A stretch of 64,000 nt of DNA from Bacillota bacterium (GCA_023426245.1 JAFABB010000018.1:1-64000); one strand, 5' to 3'. Counted from the first letter of the stretch, positions 54,287 to 62,861 are shown. Notes: a model not told the origin generated them from the sequence alone. Made by a program: numbers and translations.

Positions 54287-54880
54287 ATGAAAACTGTAAG
54301 ATTATTATTTTTAATGGCTATGGTGGTAGTAAGCGCCGTTGGTTGCGGGAGTGGAGGCGGAGGCGGCGACGCCCCGATTACCGGCGAGCCGCAGTGGAAT
54401 AAAGGGTTAGGTGTAATTGCAGCCAGCACCATGAAATCATTTTCCGCTTCCTCAAAGATGGCCACAGCGGGGCTGAATATAAAAGAGGTGCTGAACCGGG
54501 AATCATTTGCATCATTTTCGCCTTCCGCGGCGCCTTCATTTAAATCATCAGCCTTTAAGGCGTCCGCTGTATGGGATGATGACAGTGTTAAGTTTATCTA
54601 TTTGGGCTGGGAGCCCCTAACCGGCGCCACTTATTATCAGGTTTACTTTAAGGATACGGACGGGACAAAAAATATCAAGGTATGGGATTCCCAGTATATA
54701 AGTAAAAATGACCCGCAATACGCCACAATAGCTTATTTAGATCTGACTGACGAATTATCGGGTAAAGTCGAAGGAGCATTAGTCAATACGGCAGGAAAAT
54801 ATAAATTCCAGGTTGTTGCTTATAATAATTCCTATTCGAAAGAATATCCGGTGCTTACCGTAAGTGGTTTTACCTATTGA
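54287..54880 (+). CDS. Lipoprotein partner of the giant protein
   Basis: This 197-residue lipoprotein has the signal MKTVRLLFLMAMVVVSAVGC with a lipobox cysteine at 20, followed by a glycine-rich linker and a serine-rich region. Residues about 95-195 look like one FnIII-type beta sandwich (IYLGWEPLTGATYYQVYFKD, KYKFQVVAYNNSYSKEYP). It lies 12 bp after the giant gene with AGGAGG before the ATG, so the two are translated from one mRNA. It may anchor the giant protein at the membrane, but no direct evidence exists. Confidence 0.8.
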   Translation: MKTVRLLFLMAMVVVSAVGCGSGGGGGDAPITGEPQWNKGLGVIAASTMKSFSASSKMATAGLNIKEVLNRESFASFSPSAAPSFKSSAFKASAVWDDDSVKFIYLGWEPLTGATYYQVYFKDTDGTKNIKVWDSQYISKNDPQYATIAYLDLTDELSGKVEGALVNTAGKYKFQVVAYNNSYSKEYPVLTVSGFTY

Positions 54881-55387
54881 TTTTATGGAAATCGATATTA
54901 ACCGTGAATTATAAGAGGGGAAAAAAGGTTTAGCCTGAAATTCGGGTGAAGATCCCTATCCGGCCTACGGCCACCTTTCCCCACCCGGGGACAGGAAAAG
55001 CCAACCTCCCCCGTAGCCCTATTCCTCCGGAGCATAGTGGTTATCGCCTCTCCGGGCGGGAAGGTGACAAAAGTGGTGGGGTCTTCCCTCCGGAGCACAG
55101 TTTTTTTATCCATCCGGGACCAGAACCATAGAAATCAACTTATGGAATCCGTTAAGTGCTAGTTAAGTGATAACAGGTATAATAAAGCAGGAAGGGTCCA
55201 AATAAAAAGTTTCTATTGAAAATCCGGCGGGGATGGACTGTAATATTGGGTTGCGGGTTGTGAGGAGCGTGTGATTAATGCTATTTTCCGGCGGACAATC
55301 CGGAATGGAATACGCCTAATCTCACCGGAACTGCTATCACTAGTCCGATTCCGGGTAGTTTAATTTTAATACAGATTTAAAAGATTT
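54881..55387. other. Intergenic region with an orphan copy of the giant-gene promoter
   Basis: GGTTATCGCCTCTCCGGGCGGG and a following GGGGTCTTCCCTC (from 55039) resemble 47570-47610. GTTAAGTG repeats at 55151 and 55162 with TATAAT at 55178-55183 copy the promoter at 47732. No credible gene follows, so the downstream gene was probably lost when the next junction formed. Confidence 0.55.
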
Positions 55388-55545
55388 GGGAATCTACTGG
55401 GAATCCATAATCTAGATTTTTTTCGACTTAACTCGACTAGAAAAAATTTACAAATTAGATTTACCAGAGCTTTTTTTGTAATTTCGACTATAAAATATTA
55501 GAAAATATCCTCCGCCACCAGGTTCGACTCCTATCGGGCGCACCA
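55388..55545. repeat. Island junction C: element arm plus tRNA-Arg 3' end
   Basis: The last 25 bp (55521-55545) match the 3' end of tRNA-Arg exactly. The preceding 133 bp match the arm at 47197 (GGGAATCCATAATCTAGATTT, CGACTTAACTCGACTAGA, ATCCTCCGCCACCA). A TTGAC...GTCAA hairpin follows. It marks the right end of island 2. Confidence 0.87.
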
Positions 55546-55592
55546 TCAAAAATCATTGATTTGACTGGGTTTGTGACCGTCAAAAATAAAGC

Positions 55593-55708
55593 GGGCTGTT
55601 GCAAAAGATTTTTAATGGATAGAGATATACAATATATTGGCAAGCAATCATAAGCTGGATTCAATATATTGTATATCTCATCATTTTTTAATTATTTTGC
55701 AACAGACC
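55593..55708. mobile_element. MITE-like long hairpin, copy 1
   Basis: It has terminal inverted repeats CTGTTGCAAAA / TTTTGCAACAG and an inner inverted repeat GAGATATACAATATATTG / CAATATATTGTATATCTC, giving an arm of about 45 bp on a loop of about 23 bases. There is no coding capacity. A related copy is at 62862. Confidence 0.7.
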
Positions 55709-55807
55709 CTTTATTTTTAAAGCTTTGGTCATATCCGCGTTAACAGCTTGCTGCATTTTTGGAGTTACATAGGCGCATATATTTTGTTTTATTTAGGTTA
55801 TGGTATA

Positions 55808-56185
55808 TTAACTTTGTAGAGAGGAATTGGGTTCCTTTCGATCCATATATTCCTTGCCCCATTTTCCCATCATGTCCAATACCGGAATAAAACTCTTCCC
55901 TTTAGAGGTAAGCGAGTATTCAACCTTGGGAGGCACTTCTTTATAAACTTCTCTGTGAACCAGTCCGTCATCCTCCAATTCTCGTAGCTGTCTCGTTAAT
56001 ATCCCTTTTGAGATATTGGGTAATAGTCTTTGGAGTTCGTTAAATCTTCTTATTTGCTGGCTTAGATACCATAAAATAATAATCTTCCACCTGCCAGCAA
56101 TCACATTCTGTGCAAACAGTAATGGACACACCGATTCGCGCTCTTCTTCGGAAGGTGGCTCCGGTGGAAATTTGAATTTAGCCAT
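55808..56185 (-). CDS. HxlR-family transcriptional regulator
   Basis: This 125-residue winged-helix protein matches the HxlR/MarR-like family: CPLLFAQNVIAGRWKIIILWYLSQQIRRFNELQRLLPNISKGILTRQLRELEDDGLVHREVYKEVPPKVEYSLTSKG, shown here as separate known blocks of one domain. The conserved early cysteine (C20) that senses oxidants or electrophiles in several members is present. It is divergent from the NmrA-like gene at 56322, with a 136-bp shared promoter region, so it probably controls that gene. Confidence 0.93.
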   Translation of the reverse strand: MAKFKFPPEPPSEEERESVCPLLFAQNVIAGRWKIIILWYLSQQIRRFNELQRLLPNISKGILTRQLRELEDDGLVHREVYKEVPPKVEYSLTSKGKSFIPVLDMMGKWGKEYMDRKEPNSSLQS

Positions 56186-56321
56186 ATATTTTCCCTCATT
56201 TTATAATGGTATTGTTTTTGCGACTATGTCATATAAAAATGCCTACTGTTATTTTCAATACTTTTAATATATTCTACACTTGAAGGTAATTCAATATAAA
56301 AAATTGTTGGAGGCAAAGAAA

Positions 56322-57209
56322 ATGAAAATATTAGTTACAGGGGCAACAGGAAAATTAGGGTCAAGAATTGTTGAGACGTTGTTAAGAACTGTACCGGCAA
56401 ATCAATTGGCCGTTAGTGTCCGAAATCCGGAAAAAGCGGAAGGGTTGAAAACACAAGGAGTTGAGGTTCGGCAAGGAGATTTTGACAAACCCGAAACATT
56501 GGATTACGCTTTTGCAGGAATTGACCGGTTGTTAATTATATCCACATCCGAGGTGCGGCTTGGAGGCGATGAAATAAGAATGAGGCAACTCGCCAACGCG
56601 GTTGCTGCCGCGGGGCGTGCCAGAGTTAAATTTATTGCGTTTACCAGCGCGCCTAAAGCAAGCGAAAGCAGATTTTTCCTTGCTTCAGTCTATAAAGCTA
56701 CAGAAGCTGCTATTGTGAAAACAAAGATACCTTATTCGTTTTTGAGGAATAACTGGTATCTGGAAAATGAAATTGAAAGCATACAGGGTGCGATTACGGG
56801 TGCTCCCTGGATAACGGCGACCGGAGACGGAAAAGTAGGCTGGGTGCTTCGACAGGATTTGGCAGAGGCAACTGCCGCCGTATTGACTGAAAACGGACAT
56901 GAGAACACGATTTACGAATTTTCCGGTAAACTAATGACCTACAAGGAATTAGTTTCTATCCTTGGAACTGTATTGGGGAAAGAGATTCCTTTGCAACAGG
57001 TCGATGATACCACTTATGCCGAAATCATGAAAGGCGCCGGAGTGCCGGAAGCTTATCTTCCTTTACTTGTAAACATTCAAAAAGGTATTCGTGAAGGTGG
57101 ATTAGAGGTAGAAAGCAACGATATAGAAAAACTGCTTGGCCGACCTATCACACCGATAAGCGAGGCTTTAAAACAAATCGTCAATCAAATACCTTATACT
57201 AAAATTTAA
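56322..57209 (+). CDS. NmrA-like NAD(P)-binding reductase (quinone oxidoreductase type)
   Basis: This is an atypical short-chain reductase of about 295 residues. ATG 56322 follows TTGGAGG; a longer reading from 56280 lacks a site. It has the NAD(P) loop ILVTGATGKLGSRIVETLL, the IDRLLIISTSEV strand, and PYSFLRNNWYLENEIESI, which is typical of the NmrA/QorB (YtfG) branch. QorB-type members reduce quinones. Sitting opposite an HxlR regulator and before a flavodoxin-like gene, it fits a small redox or electrophile-stress module. Confidence 0.9.
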   Translation: MKILVTGATGKLGSRIVETLLRTVPANQLAVSVRNPEKAEGLKTQGVEVRQGDFDKPETLDYAFAGIDRLLIISTSEVRLGGDEIRMRQLANAVAAAGRARVKFIAFTSAPKASESRFFLASVYKATEAAIVKTKIPYSFLRNNWYLENEIESIQGAITGAPWITATGDGKVGWVLRQDLAEATAAVLTENGHENTIYEFSGKLMTYKELVSILGTVLGKEIPLQQVDDTTYAEIMKGAGVPEAYLPLLVNIQKGIREGGLEVESNDIEKLLGRPITPISEALKQIVNQIPYTKI

Positions 57210-57231
57210 TCTACAGGTGGAGGTGATTTAA

Positions 57232-57693
57232 GCGAGTAAAACGTTAATCATTTTTTACTCCAAGACAGGGCATGTCAAATTGTTTGCCCAAAAAGCGGCA
57301 GAAATTTTAGACGCCGATATGGAGGAACTGATAGATCATTCTAGATGGACGGGAATCGATGGTTTTTTCAGACGCGCCAGACGGGCTATAAAGAGAGGCA
57401 CTACTGAACTGGATGCTACACGTAATGATCCGAAAAACTATAATAAGATCGTGGTGCTCTCGCCTATCTGGGCCTCTACCATCACACCGGCAGTTAGAAC
57501 TTATTTAAAGGATCATAATACATCAATTCGTGAATTAAACCTGATTGTGATGGGAGGATTTTCGGATGATCCCAGCATCTCAAAAGAGGAAGTGGAGTCA
57601 ATGGGTTTTAAGCTGAATGGCATTTTGGGGCTTCTGGAGAAAAATAAAAGTGATAATTTGATGAAACTGAAGGAATTTATTGAGAAAATCTGA
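57232..57693 (+). CDS. Flavodoxin-domain protein lacking a normal start codon
   Basis: The frame opens directly after a TAA (57229-57231) with GCG AGT AAA ACG TTA ATC ATT TTT TAC TCC, giving KTLIIFYSKTGHVKLFAQKAAEIL. This is a complete flavodoxin N-terminus with the FMN phosphate loop YSKTGH, and the rest (KIVVLSPIWASTITPAVRTYL) fits the flavodoxin_4/5-like group. GGAGGTGA ends 5 bases before the GCG, just where ATG should stand. The first usual in-frame start (TTG 57280) would remove the FMN loop. So either a non-standard start (for example ATC 57247 or ATT 57250) is used or the start was mutated. It follows the NmrA-like gene by 22 bp. Confidence 0.7.
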   Translation, partial: ASKTLIIFYSKTGHVKLFAQKAAEILDADMEELIDHSRWTGIDGFFRRARRAIKRGTTELDATRNDPKNYNKIVVLSPIWASTITPAVRTYLKDHNTSIRELNLIVMGGFSDDPSISKEEVESMGFKLNGILGLLEKNKSDNLMKLKEFIEKI

Positions 57694-57857
57694 CAAAAAG
57701 GAAAGGGAAGCCTGCAGGATGGCAACTATGCCATGATTGCAGAAGATTGGTAGGAGTTAGTTTGAGAGTCTTACATGAATTTGCATAACCTTAGTATTTT
57801 CTTTATATTGTTATTGACATTTTGTATTATTCAACTTACAATAAATTAAATAATCTT

Positions 57858-58022
57858 AAAGGTGCCGATCGGTAATCGATTGGAGAATAGGGAACGGGGT
57901 GAGAATCCTCGACGAACCCATCGCCGTATACGGAGAGTGAACCCTCAAAATGCCACTGGGAAAAATCCCGGGAAGGCGAAGGTAAGCGAAGACACGTAAG
58001 CCGGAAGACCTGCCTTAAGGTA
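57858..58022 (+). promoter_or_regulatory. Cobalamin riboswitch aptamer
   Basis: The conserved core elements are in order: GGTGCC at the start, GGGAACGGGGTGAGAATCC, GCCACTGGG, then the B12 box GCGAAGACACGTAAGCCGGA with GACCTGCC closing. It lies 150 bp ahead of cobT and is followed by a terminator, so it shuts off transcription when adenosylcobalamin or a related corrinoid is abundant. Confidence 0.95.
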
Positions 58023-58048
58023 TCAAATCTTCAGTGGATAATGGTAAA

Positions 58049-58090
58049 GTCTGCGAGTATAGCTATATGCTGTATTTGCGGGCTTTTTTT
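58049..58090 (+). terminator. Riboswitch expression-platform terminator
   Basis: A 15-bp stem (GTCTGCGAGTATAGC with GCTGTATTTGCGGGC, including wobble pairs) has a 5-base loop and is followed by TTTTTTT. Confidence 0.9.
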
Positions 58091-58170
58091 ATTCACCAAA
58101 AGGGGAGTGAAGCAATTCTGCAATGATCAACATTCAAATAGCAAAAAAAATTATCCAATAGGAGGTTATC

Positions 58171-59247
58171 ATGAAACTTGAGGAAATTTCGGGAAAAATT
58201 AAGGGACTTGATAGTACCGCAATGGGTACCACCCGTATCTTACAGGACAGTTTGGTAAAACCTGCCGGTAGTCTCGGCATGCTTGAAAGCATCAGTATTC
58301 AAATGGCGGGAATTACAGGCAAGGTGAAAAGCAACATTGATAAAAGAGTTCACTTTGTTTTTGGTGCAGACAACGGTATTTATGAGGAAAGCGTATCCGC
58401 AGCACCGCAAATTTTCACCAACTTTTTGATGAAGGGCTATGCTTCCGGTAAAAAATGCGGGATCAACGTCCTTTGTGAATACAACAAGGTTGACTTAAAG
58501 CTTGTTGATATGGGTGTTATTGGCGAACTTGACTATCCCAATATTCTCAATAAAAAGTTGATGTCAAACGGCACTAATAACTTTTACAAGGAAAGGTCAA
58601 TGAGCCGGGATATCGCTTTCAAAGCGATAGAAGTTGGCTTTGAACTTGTAAAGCTCGCCTGCGATGAAGGTTATGATATTATCGGTACCGGCGAGGTTGG
58701 TATGGGCAATACCTCTACGGCAGCTGCCTGCATCATGGCGGCACTCGGCAGTACCGATACGGAAAAAGCAATTGGTAGAGGCGGCGGGCTCACCGACGAA
58801 GCCTATGAAAACAAAAAACGTGTGATTTCGCAAGCCTTGGCAATGCACAAACCTGACACAGAGGATATTGTCGATATTATTTCAAAGGTTGGCGGGCTTG
58901 ACATTGCTGCCATGACCGGTGTGTTTATTGGCGCAGCATATTATCGCAAACCTGTTATTATTGACGGTGTGATCTCCATCGCCGCTGCACTGCTCGCCTA
59001 TAAATTCAACCCACTCACAAAAGAGTTTATGTTCCCCTCGCACATATCCGAAGAGCCGGCGTACAATCTTGCAGCCGAAGCCATGGAACTGAAACCCATG
59101 CTTAACCTGGGAATGCGACTTGGTGAAGGGACAGGCTGCCCGATAGCCATGGGAATTATCGGTAATGCAATGGCTATTATCAATAATATGAGTACCTTTG
59201 AAGAAGTCAATATGGATATTGAATATCGAAAAGGCATAAAGGCTTAA
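58171..59247 (+). CDS. cobT: Nicotinate-nucleotide-dimethylbenzimidazole phosphoribosyltransferase
   Basis: CobT activates the lower-ligand base of cobalamin by transferring phosphoribose from nicotinate mononucleotide. The 358-residue protein shows LVKPAGSLGMLESISIQMAGI, FGADNGIYEESVSAAPQ, GTGEVGMGNTSTAAACIMAAL and the catalytic glutamate in RLGEGTGCPIAMGI (E319). ATG follows AGGAGG. It is the only cobalamin gene here, which suggests lower-ligand remodelling or salvage rather than full synthesis. It is the last gene of island 3 and ends only 28 bp before the next junction arm. Confidence 0.95.
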   Translation: MKLEEISGKIKGLDSTAMGTTRILQDSLVKPAGSLGMLESISIQMAGITGKVKSNIDKRVHFVFGADNGIYEESVSAAPQIFTNFLMKGYASGKKCGINVLCEYNKVDLKLVDMGVIGELDYPNILNKKLMSNGTNNFYKERSMSRDIAFKAIEVGFELVKLACDEGYDIIGTGEVGMGNTSTAAACIMAALGSTDTEKAIGRGGGLTDEAYENKKRVISQALAMHKPDTEDIVDIISKVGGLDIAAMTGVFIGAAYYRKPVIIDGVISIAAALLAYKFNPLTKEFMFPSHISEEPAYNLAAEAMELKPMLNLGMRLGEGTGCPIAMGIIGNAMAIINNMSTFEEVNMDIEYRKGIKA

Positions 59248-59274
59248 AAAAAGATGACGTTCAATTGTCGTTCT

Positions 59275-59414
59275 ATATTCCCGATTTTTTTCGATTGAAT
59301 TCGATTTGAAAATATATACATATCAAATTTATCAGGACTTTTTCTATGAATTCGACTAGAAAATATTAGTAAATATTGTACCGGCCACAGGTTCGACTCC
59401 TATCGGGCGCACCA
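59275..59414. repeat. Island junction D: element arm plus tRNA-Arg 3' end
   Basis: The last 25 bp (59390-59414) match the 3' end of tRNA-Arg exactly. The preceding arm is shorter and more diverged than B and C, but keeps TTTTTTCGATTGAATTCGATT, ATCAGGACTTTTTCT and TTCGACTAGAAAATATTAG. A GACCGTCAATTTTTTATTTTT tract follows. It marks the right end of island 3 and, by inference, the original downstream border of the tRNA gene. Confidence 0.83.
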
Positions 59415-59911
59415 TTATTCTAAAATGAATTGGGGAGATTTTGACCGTCAATTTTTTATTTTTGGGAGAGCGGCTCATTTTGGTTCGTTTTCTTTTTGGT
59501 GAAACTTAGCGCGATATAAGATATCAACCCTTTTTCATCGGCATCAATCTCTTTTAGTTAACCCGTTACCTCGTCAGGTGACGGTTTTTTTGTAAAATTG
59601 AATACTACTCCCCAATAATATATGGCGCCTTGAATGGGCTGATTTCAATATATTATATTTTTATCGCGCGTGCGTGAACCCTCGAAATTTTCTTTTGGGA
59701 CAACCCCCATTTCGATCTCCAAAAAAAATCAACCTTTTGCGTAAGTAATTATATTTCATTTCATTTCATCCAAGATTAATATGAATTTATCCAGTTTAGT
59801 CGTATCTTTAAAAAAATATATTTTGGATGACAGGTTTCAGATCGATTGTAATTGAGCTTTTGAACGGATCGTGTAAGGGTTTCTTCAAAAATTTTATGGG
59901 AGTTTTGGATC
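59415..59911. other. Intergenic region with a terminator and a small hairpin
   Basis: CCGTTACCT-CGTC-AGGTGACGG followed by a run of eight T (59563-59592) is a good terminator. At 59616-59660 an ATAATATAT...ATATATTAT hairpin resembles the centre of the MITE-like element at 55593 and may be its decayed relative. No gene seen. Confidence 0.55.
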
Positions 59912-60760
59912 ATGACGATCGGAATTATATTCGACATCGAAGAATTTGCCATTCATGACGGTCCGGGGATCCGGAAAACAGTCTTTTTTAAAGGTTGTCC
60001 CTTATCTTGCGCCTGGTGTCACAATCCCGAGGGTATGTCATTTCAGCCACAATTGATGGTGAGTCAAAACGGGTGTATCAGGTGTGGAGCTTGCCGGAAA
60101 GTCTGCCCTCATCCCCAAAACTGTGAGGTGTGCGGTTCTTGTATTCCAGTCTGTCCGTTGGGGTTGCGTAAAATCTGCGGCAGGGCGATTACTTCCGACA
60201 GATTGGCCAAAATGCTCTTGAAAGATCAGGACTTTTTCGCCAAAACAGGAGGTGGTGTTACGCTTTCCGGAGGGGAACCGCTCGCCCAATCCGGGTTTTT
60301 GATGGAACTGATTCCTAAATTAAAACCCTTGCATGTAGCCATTGAAACATCCGGATATGCACCCGTTGAAAATTTTCGTCAAATCGTTCCAATGGCCGGC
60401 TTAGTACTAATGGACATTAAACACACTAAACCCGATATTCATAAAAAATACACCGGTGTCGACAATCGTTTGATTTTAGAGAATTTAAAATTCCTTTGTC
60501 ATTGCGGACAAAAATTTATCATTCGCATACCGGTGATTCCAGGAGTCAACGATACCAGAGAGAACTTTGAAAATACGGCAAAGTTGATTCAGAAGGCAAA
60601 AGGCTTGGAAAGAGTCGAGTTATTGCCTTATCATAAGACAGCCGGGGCCAAATATCCTATGGTAGGAAAGGATTATCAGCCGCCTTTTAATCCCGACCAA
60701 GTTCCCTATTTAGATACTGAAGTGTTTCAACAATATGGCATAAGGAGTGTTGTATTATGA
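59912..60760 (+). CDS. Glycyl radical enzyme activating protein (radical SAM)
   Basis: This 282-residue activase uses S-adenosylmethionine and an iron-sulfur cluster to place the radical on the adjacent enzyme. The radical-SAM cysteines are in KGCPLSCAWCHNPEG. An inserted ferredoxin-like part (CIRCGACRKVCP, then CEVCGSCIPVCPLG) holds two more [4Fe-4S] clusters, as in the non-PFL activases. LSGGEPLAQ binds SAM and MDIKHTKPDIHKKYTG is typical. ATG follows GGGAG. The next gene overlaps its stop by four bases (ATGA), so the two proteins are coupled. Confidence 0.95.
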   Translation: MTIGIIFDIEEFAIHDGPGIRKTVFFKGCPLSCAWCHNPEGMSFQPQLMVSQNGCIRCGACRKVCPHPQNCEVCGSCIPVCPLGLRKICGRAITSDRLAKMLLKDQDFFAKTGGGVTLSGGEPLAQSGFLMELIPKLKPLHVAIETSGYAPVENFRQIVPMAGLVLMDIKHTKPDIHKKYTGVDNRLILENLKFLCHCGQKFIIRIPVIPGVNDTRENFENTAKLIQKAKGLERVELLPYHKTAGAKYPMVGKDYQPPFNPDQVPYLDTEVFQQYGIRSVVL

Positions 60761-62823
60761 AAGAACGCATTCAGAATTTGTTACAACAAGTCATCACCAA
60801 AAAACACCATCAATTCCGGCAAGATCTTCAAATCAACCTGGCATCGGAGTTTGCATCACAAAAACTTCCGGCTATGGAACGGGCTGTTATCCGCTTGGAA
60901 AAGGTGCTCGCCGCCGAAAAAGTGGTGATTCTCCCCGAGGAACGTATTGTAGGGTTAAGGACCATCCGAAAGATTCCGGAAATTTTCACTCCCTCTGAAT
61001 GGGAAGCCATGAAAGGCCGACATTACCTCCATGAACTCGGGCGGGTTTGTAATATTAGTTCCGATTATGAGACCACTATCCGTATAGGGCTTGAGGCCAG
61101 GAAAGCCGAGGCGGAGGCGGTTTTAGCGAAATGCCGCAAGGAAAAGGATTCTGAAGGACTGGAGTTTTTGGAAGCCGTAATCCGCTCCATTAAGGCAATT
61201 GAAGCCTGGGTTGAAGGATATGCGAAAGAAGCCGAAAGACAAGGCCTGGACGAAACGGCATTGATATTAAGGAGAGTTCCTCGCAATGGAGCCCGGACTT
61301 TCCATGAAGCGTTACAATTTTTCAGGATACTGCATTTTGCTCTTTGGTGTTCGGGAAACTATCATAATACAGTGGGACGTTTTGACCAGTATATGTATCC
61401 TTACCTTAAAGCGGATATGGAGGATGGAAGACTCGATAATGAGTCAGCCTTTGAGTTGCTGGAAGAGTTTTTTATCTCCTTTAATAAAGATAGCGACCTG
61501 TACCCGGGAATCCAGCAAGGCGATAATGGCCAAAGTCTGGTACTGGGCGGAGTCGATGCGGATGGTAACGACGCCTACAACATACTTTCCGAAATGTGTT
61601 TGAAAGCCAGTTTGGAGTTGAAATTAATCGATCCGAAAATCAATTTGCGGGTGCATAAAAATACTCCCCTGGAAATTTACAGGTTAGGAACCGAGTTGAC
61701 CAAACAAGGGTTGGGATTTCCTCAATATTCCAATGATGATGTGGTAATTCCGGGTTTGCAGGACAAGGGGTATGAGTTGGAAGATGCCCGCGACTATGTG
61801 GTAGCCGCCTGTTGGGAGTTTATTATCCCCAAGGTGGGAATGGATATTCCCAATATCGGAGCACTTTCCTTCGCCCAAGTGGTTGATCGTTGTTTGCATC
61901 GCGATCTTCCGGGTGCGAAAGATTTTTCCGTATTCATGGAATACATCCGGCGGGAAATTTATTCGGAAGTCGAAGCGATCACTGCTTCCTATAAAAATAT
62001 TTACATGGAACCCTCGCCTGTTCAATCGCTATTAATGGAGGGATGCCTTAAACGCGCGCGGGATATTTCCAATGGGGCCAAGTATAATAACTTTGGCCTT
62101 CATGGAACCGGTATTTCTACCTCTACCGATTCATTAGCGGCAATTAAGAAATTTGTCTTTGAAACCAAAGAAATCGCACCGGCTGAGCTTATCGAGGCCG
62201 TTGATAGCGATTTCTCAGGTCGGGAGCAATTACGAGCCAAATTACGGTATAGCGAATATAAGATGGGCAATGATGATGATGAAGTCGATGAGATATCCAG
62301 CCAATTAATGGAGATGTTTGCCGATTCCTTGGAAAACAAAATCAATGAACGGGGAGGGGTTTACCGGGCGGGTACCGGGACAGCAATGTACTATTTGAGG
62401 CATATCGCGGAGTTAGGAGCATCACCGGATGGCCGAAAAAAAGGTGAGCCGTTAGCTGCCAACTATTCACCCGGATTAAATTCCAGAGTCCATGGACCGG
62501 TTTCCATTATTAAATCGTTTGCTAAACCCGATTTGAAACGGGTTATCAATGGAGGACCACTTACATTGGAATTGCATGATACGGTTTTTCGCAATGCGGA
62601 AGGAATTCAAAAAGTGGCCCTGCTCGTTCAATCTTTTATGGATATGGGTGGCCATCAAATGCAACTTAATGCGGTAAACCGGGATACCTTGCTGGATGCA
62701 CAGAAAAAGCCGGAGCAATACCGTAATCTTATCGTACGGGTTTGGGGCTGGAGTGGATACTTTGTGGAACTGGACCGCGAGTACCAAGATCATATTATTC
62801 AACGTTTAGAATTTCAGGTATAA
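60757..62823 (+). CDS. Glycyl radical enzyme of unassigned type
   Basis: This is a 688-residue glycyl radical enzyme. The active-site cysteine and following acid are in YVVAACWEFIIP (C352, E354), and the radical glycine is in RVWGWSGYFVEL (G664), 25 residues from the end, as in the family. The C-x-E pair is the feature of dehydratase-type members rather than pyruvate formate-lyase. At 688 residues it is about 100 shorter than most diol, hydroxyproline or choline enzymes, and the tryptophan in RVWGW replaces the usual small residue. It is made with its own activase and is followed by a sugar ABC transporter gene, so a sugar- or polyol-derived substrate is plausible. I cannot name the reaction. 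Confidence 0.88.
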   Translation: MKERIQNLLQQVITKKHHQFRQDLQINLASEFASQKLPAMERAVIRLEKVLAAEKVVILPEERIVGLRTIRKIPEIFTPSEWEAMKGRHYLHELGRVCNISSDYETTIRIGLEARKAEAEAVLAKCRKEKDSEGLEFLEAVIRSIKAIEAWVEGYAKEAERQGLDETALILRRVPRNGARTFHEALQFFRILHFALWCSGNYHNTVGRFDQYMYPYLKADMEDGRLDNESAFELLEEFFISFNKDSDLYPGIQQGDNGQSLVLGGVDADGNDAYNILSEMCLKASLELKLIDPKINLRVHKNTPLEIYRLGTELTKQGLGFPQYSNDDVVIPGLQDKGYELEDARDYVVAACWEFIIPKVGMDIPNIGALSFAQVVDRCLHRDLPGAKDFSVFMEYIRREIYSEVEAITASYKNIYMEPSPVQSLLMEGCLKRARDISNGAKYNNFGLHGTGISTSTDSLAAIKKFVFETKEIAPAELIEAVDSDFSGREQLRAKLRYSEYKMGNDDDEVDEISSQLMEMFADSLENKINERGGVYRAGTGTAMYYLRHIAELGASPDGRKKGEPLAANYSPGLNSRVHGPVSIIKSFAKPDLKRVINGGPLTLELHDTVFRNAEGIQKVALLVQSFMDMGGHQMQLNAVNRDTLLDAQKKPEQYRNLIVRVWGWSGYFVELDREYQDHIIQRLEFQV

Positions 62824-62861
62824 CTTTTCGCTTTAAATTCATCTTCTTTCCCTCCTCCCTT

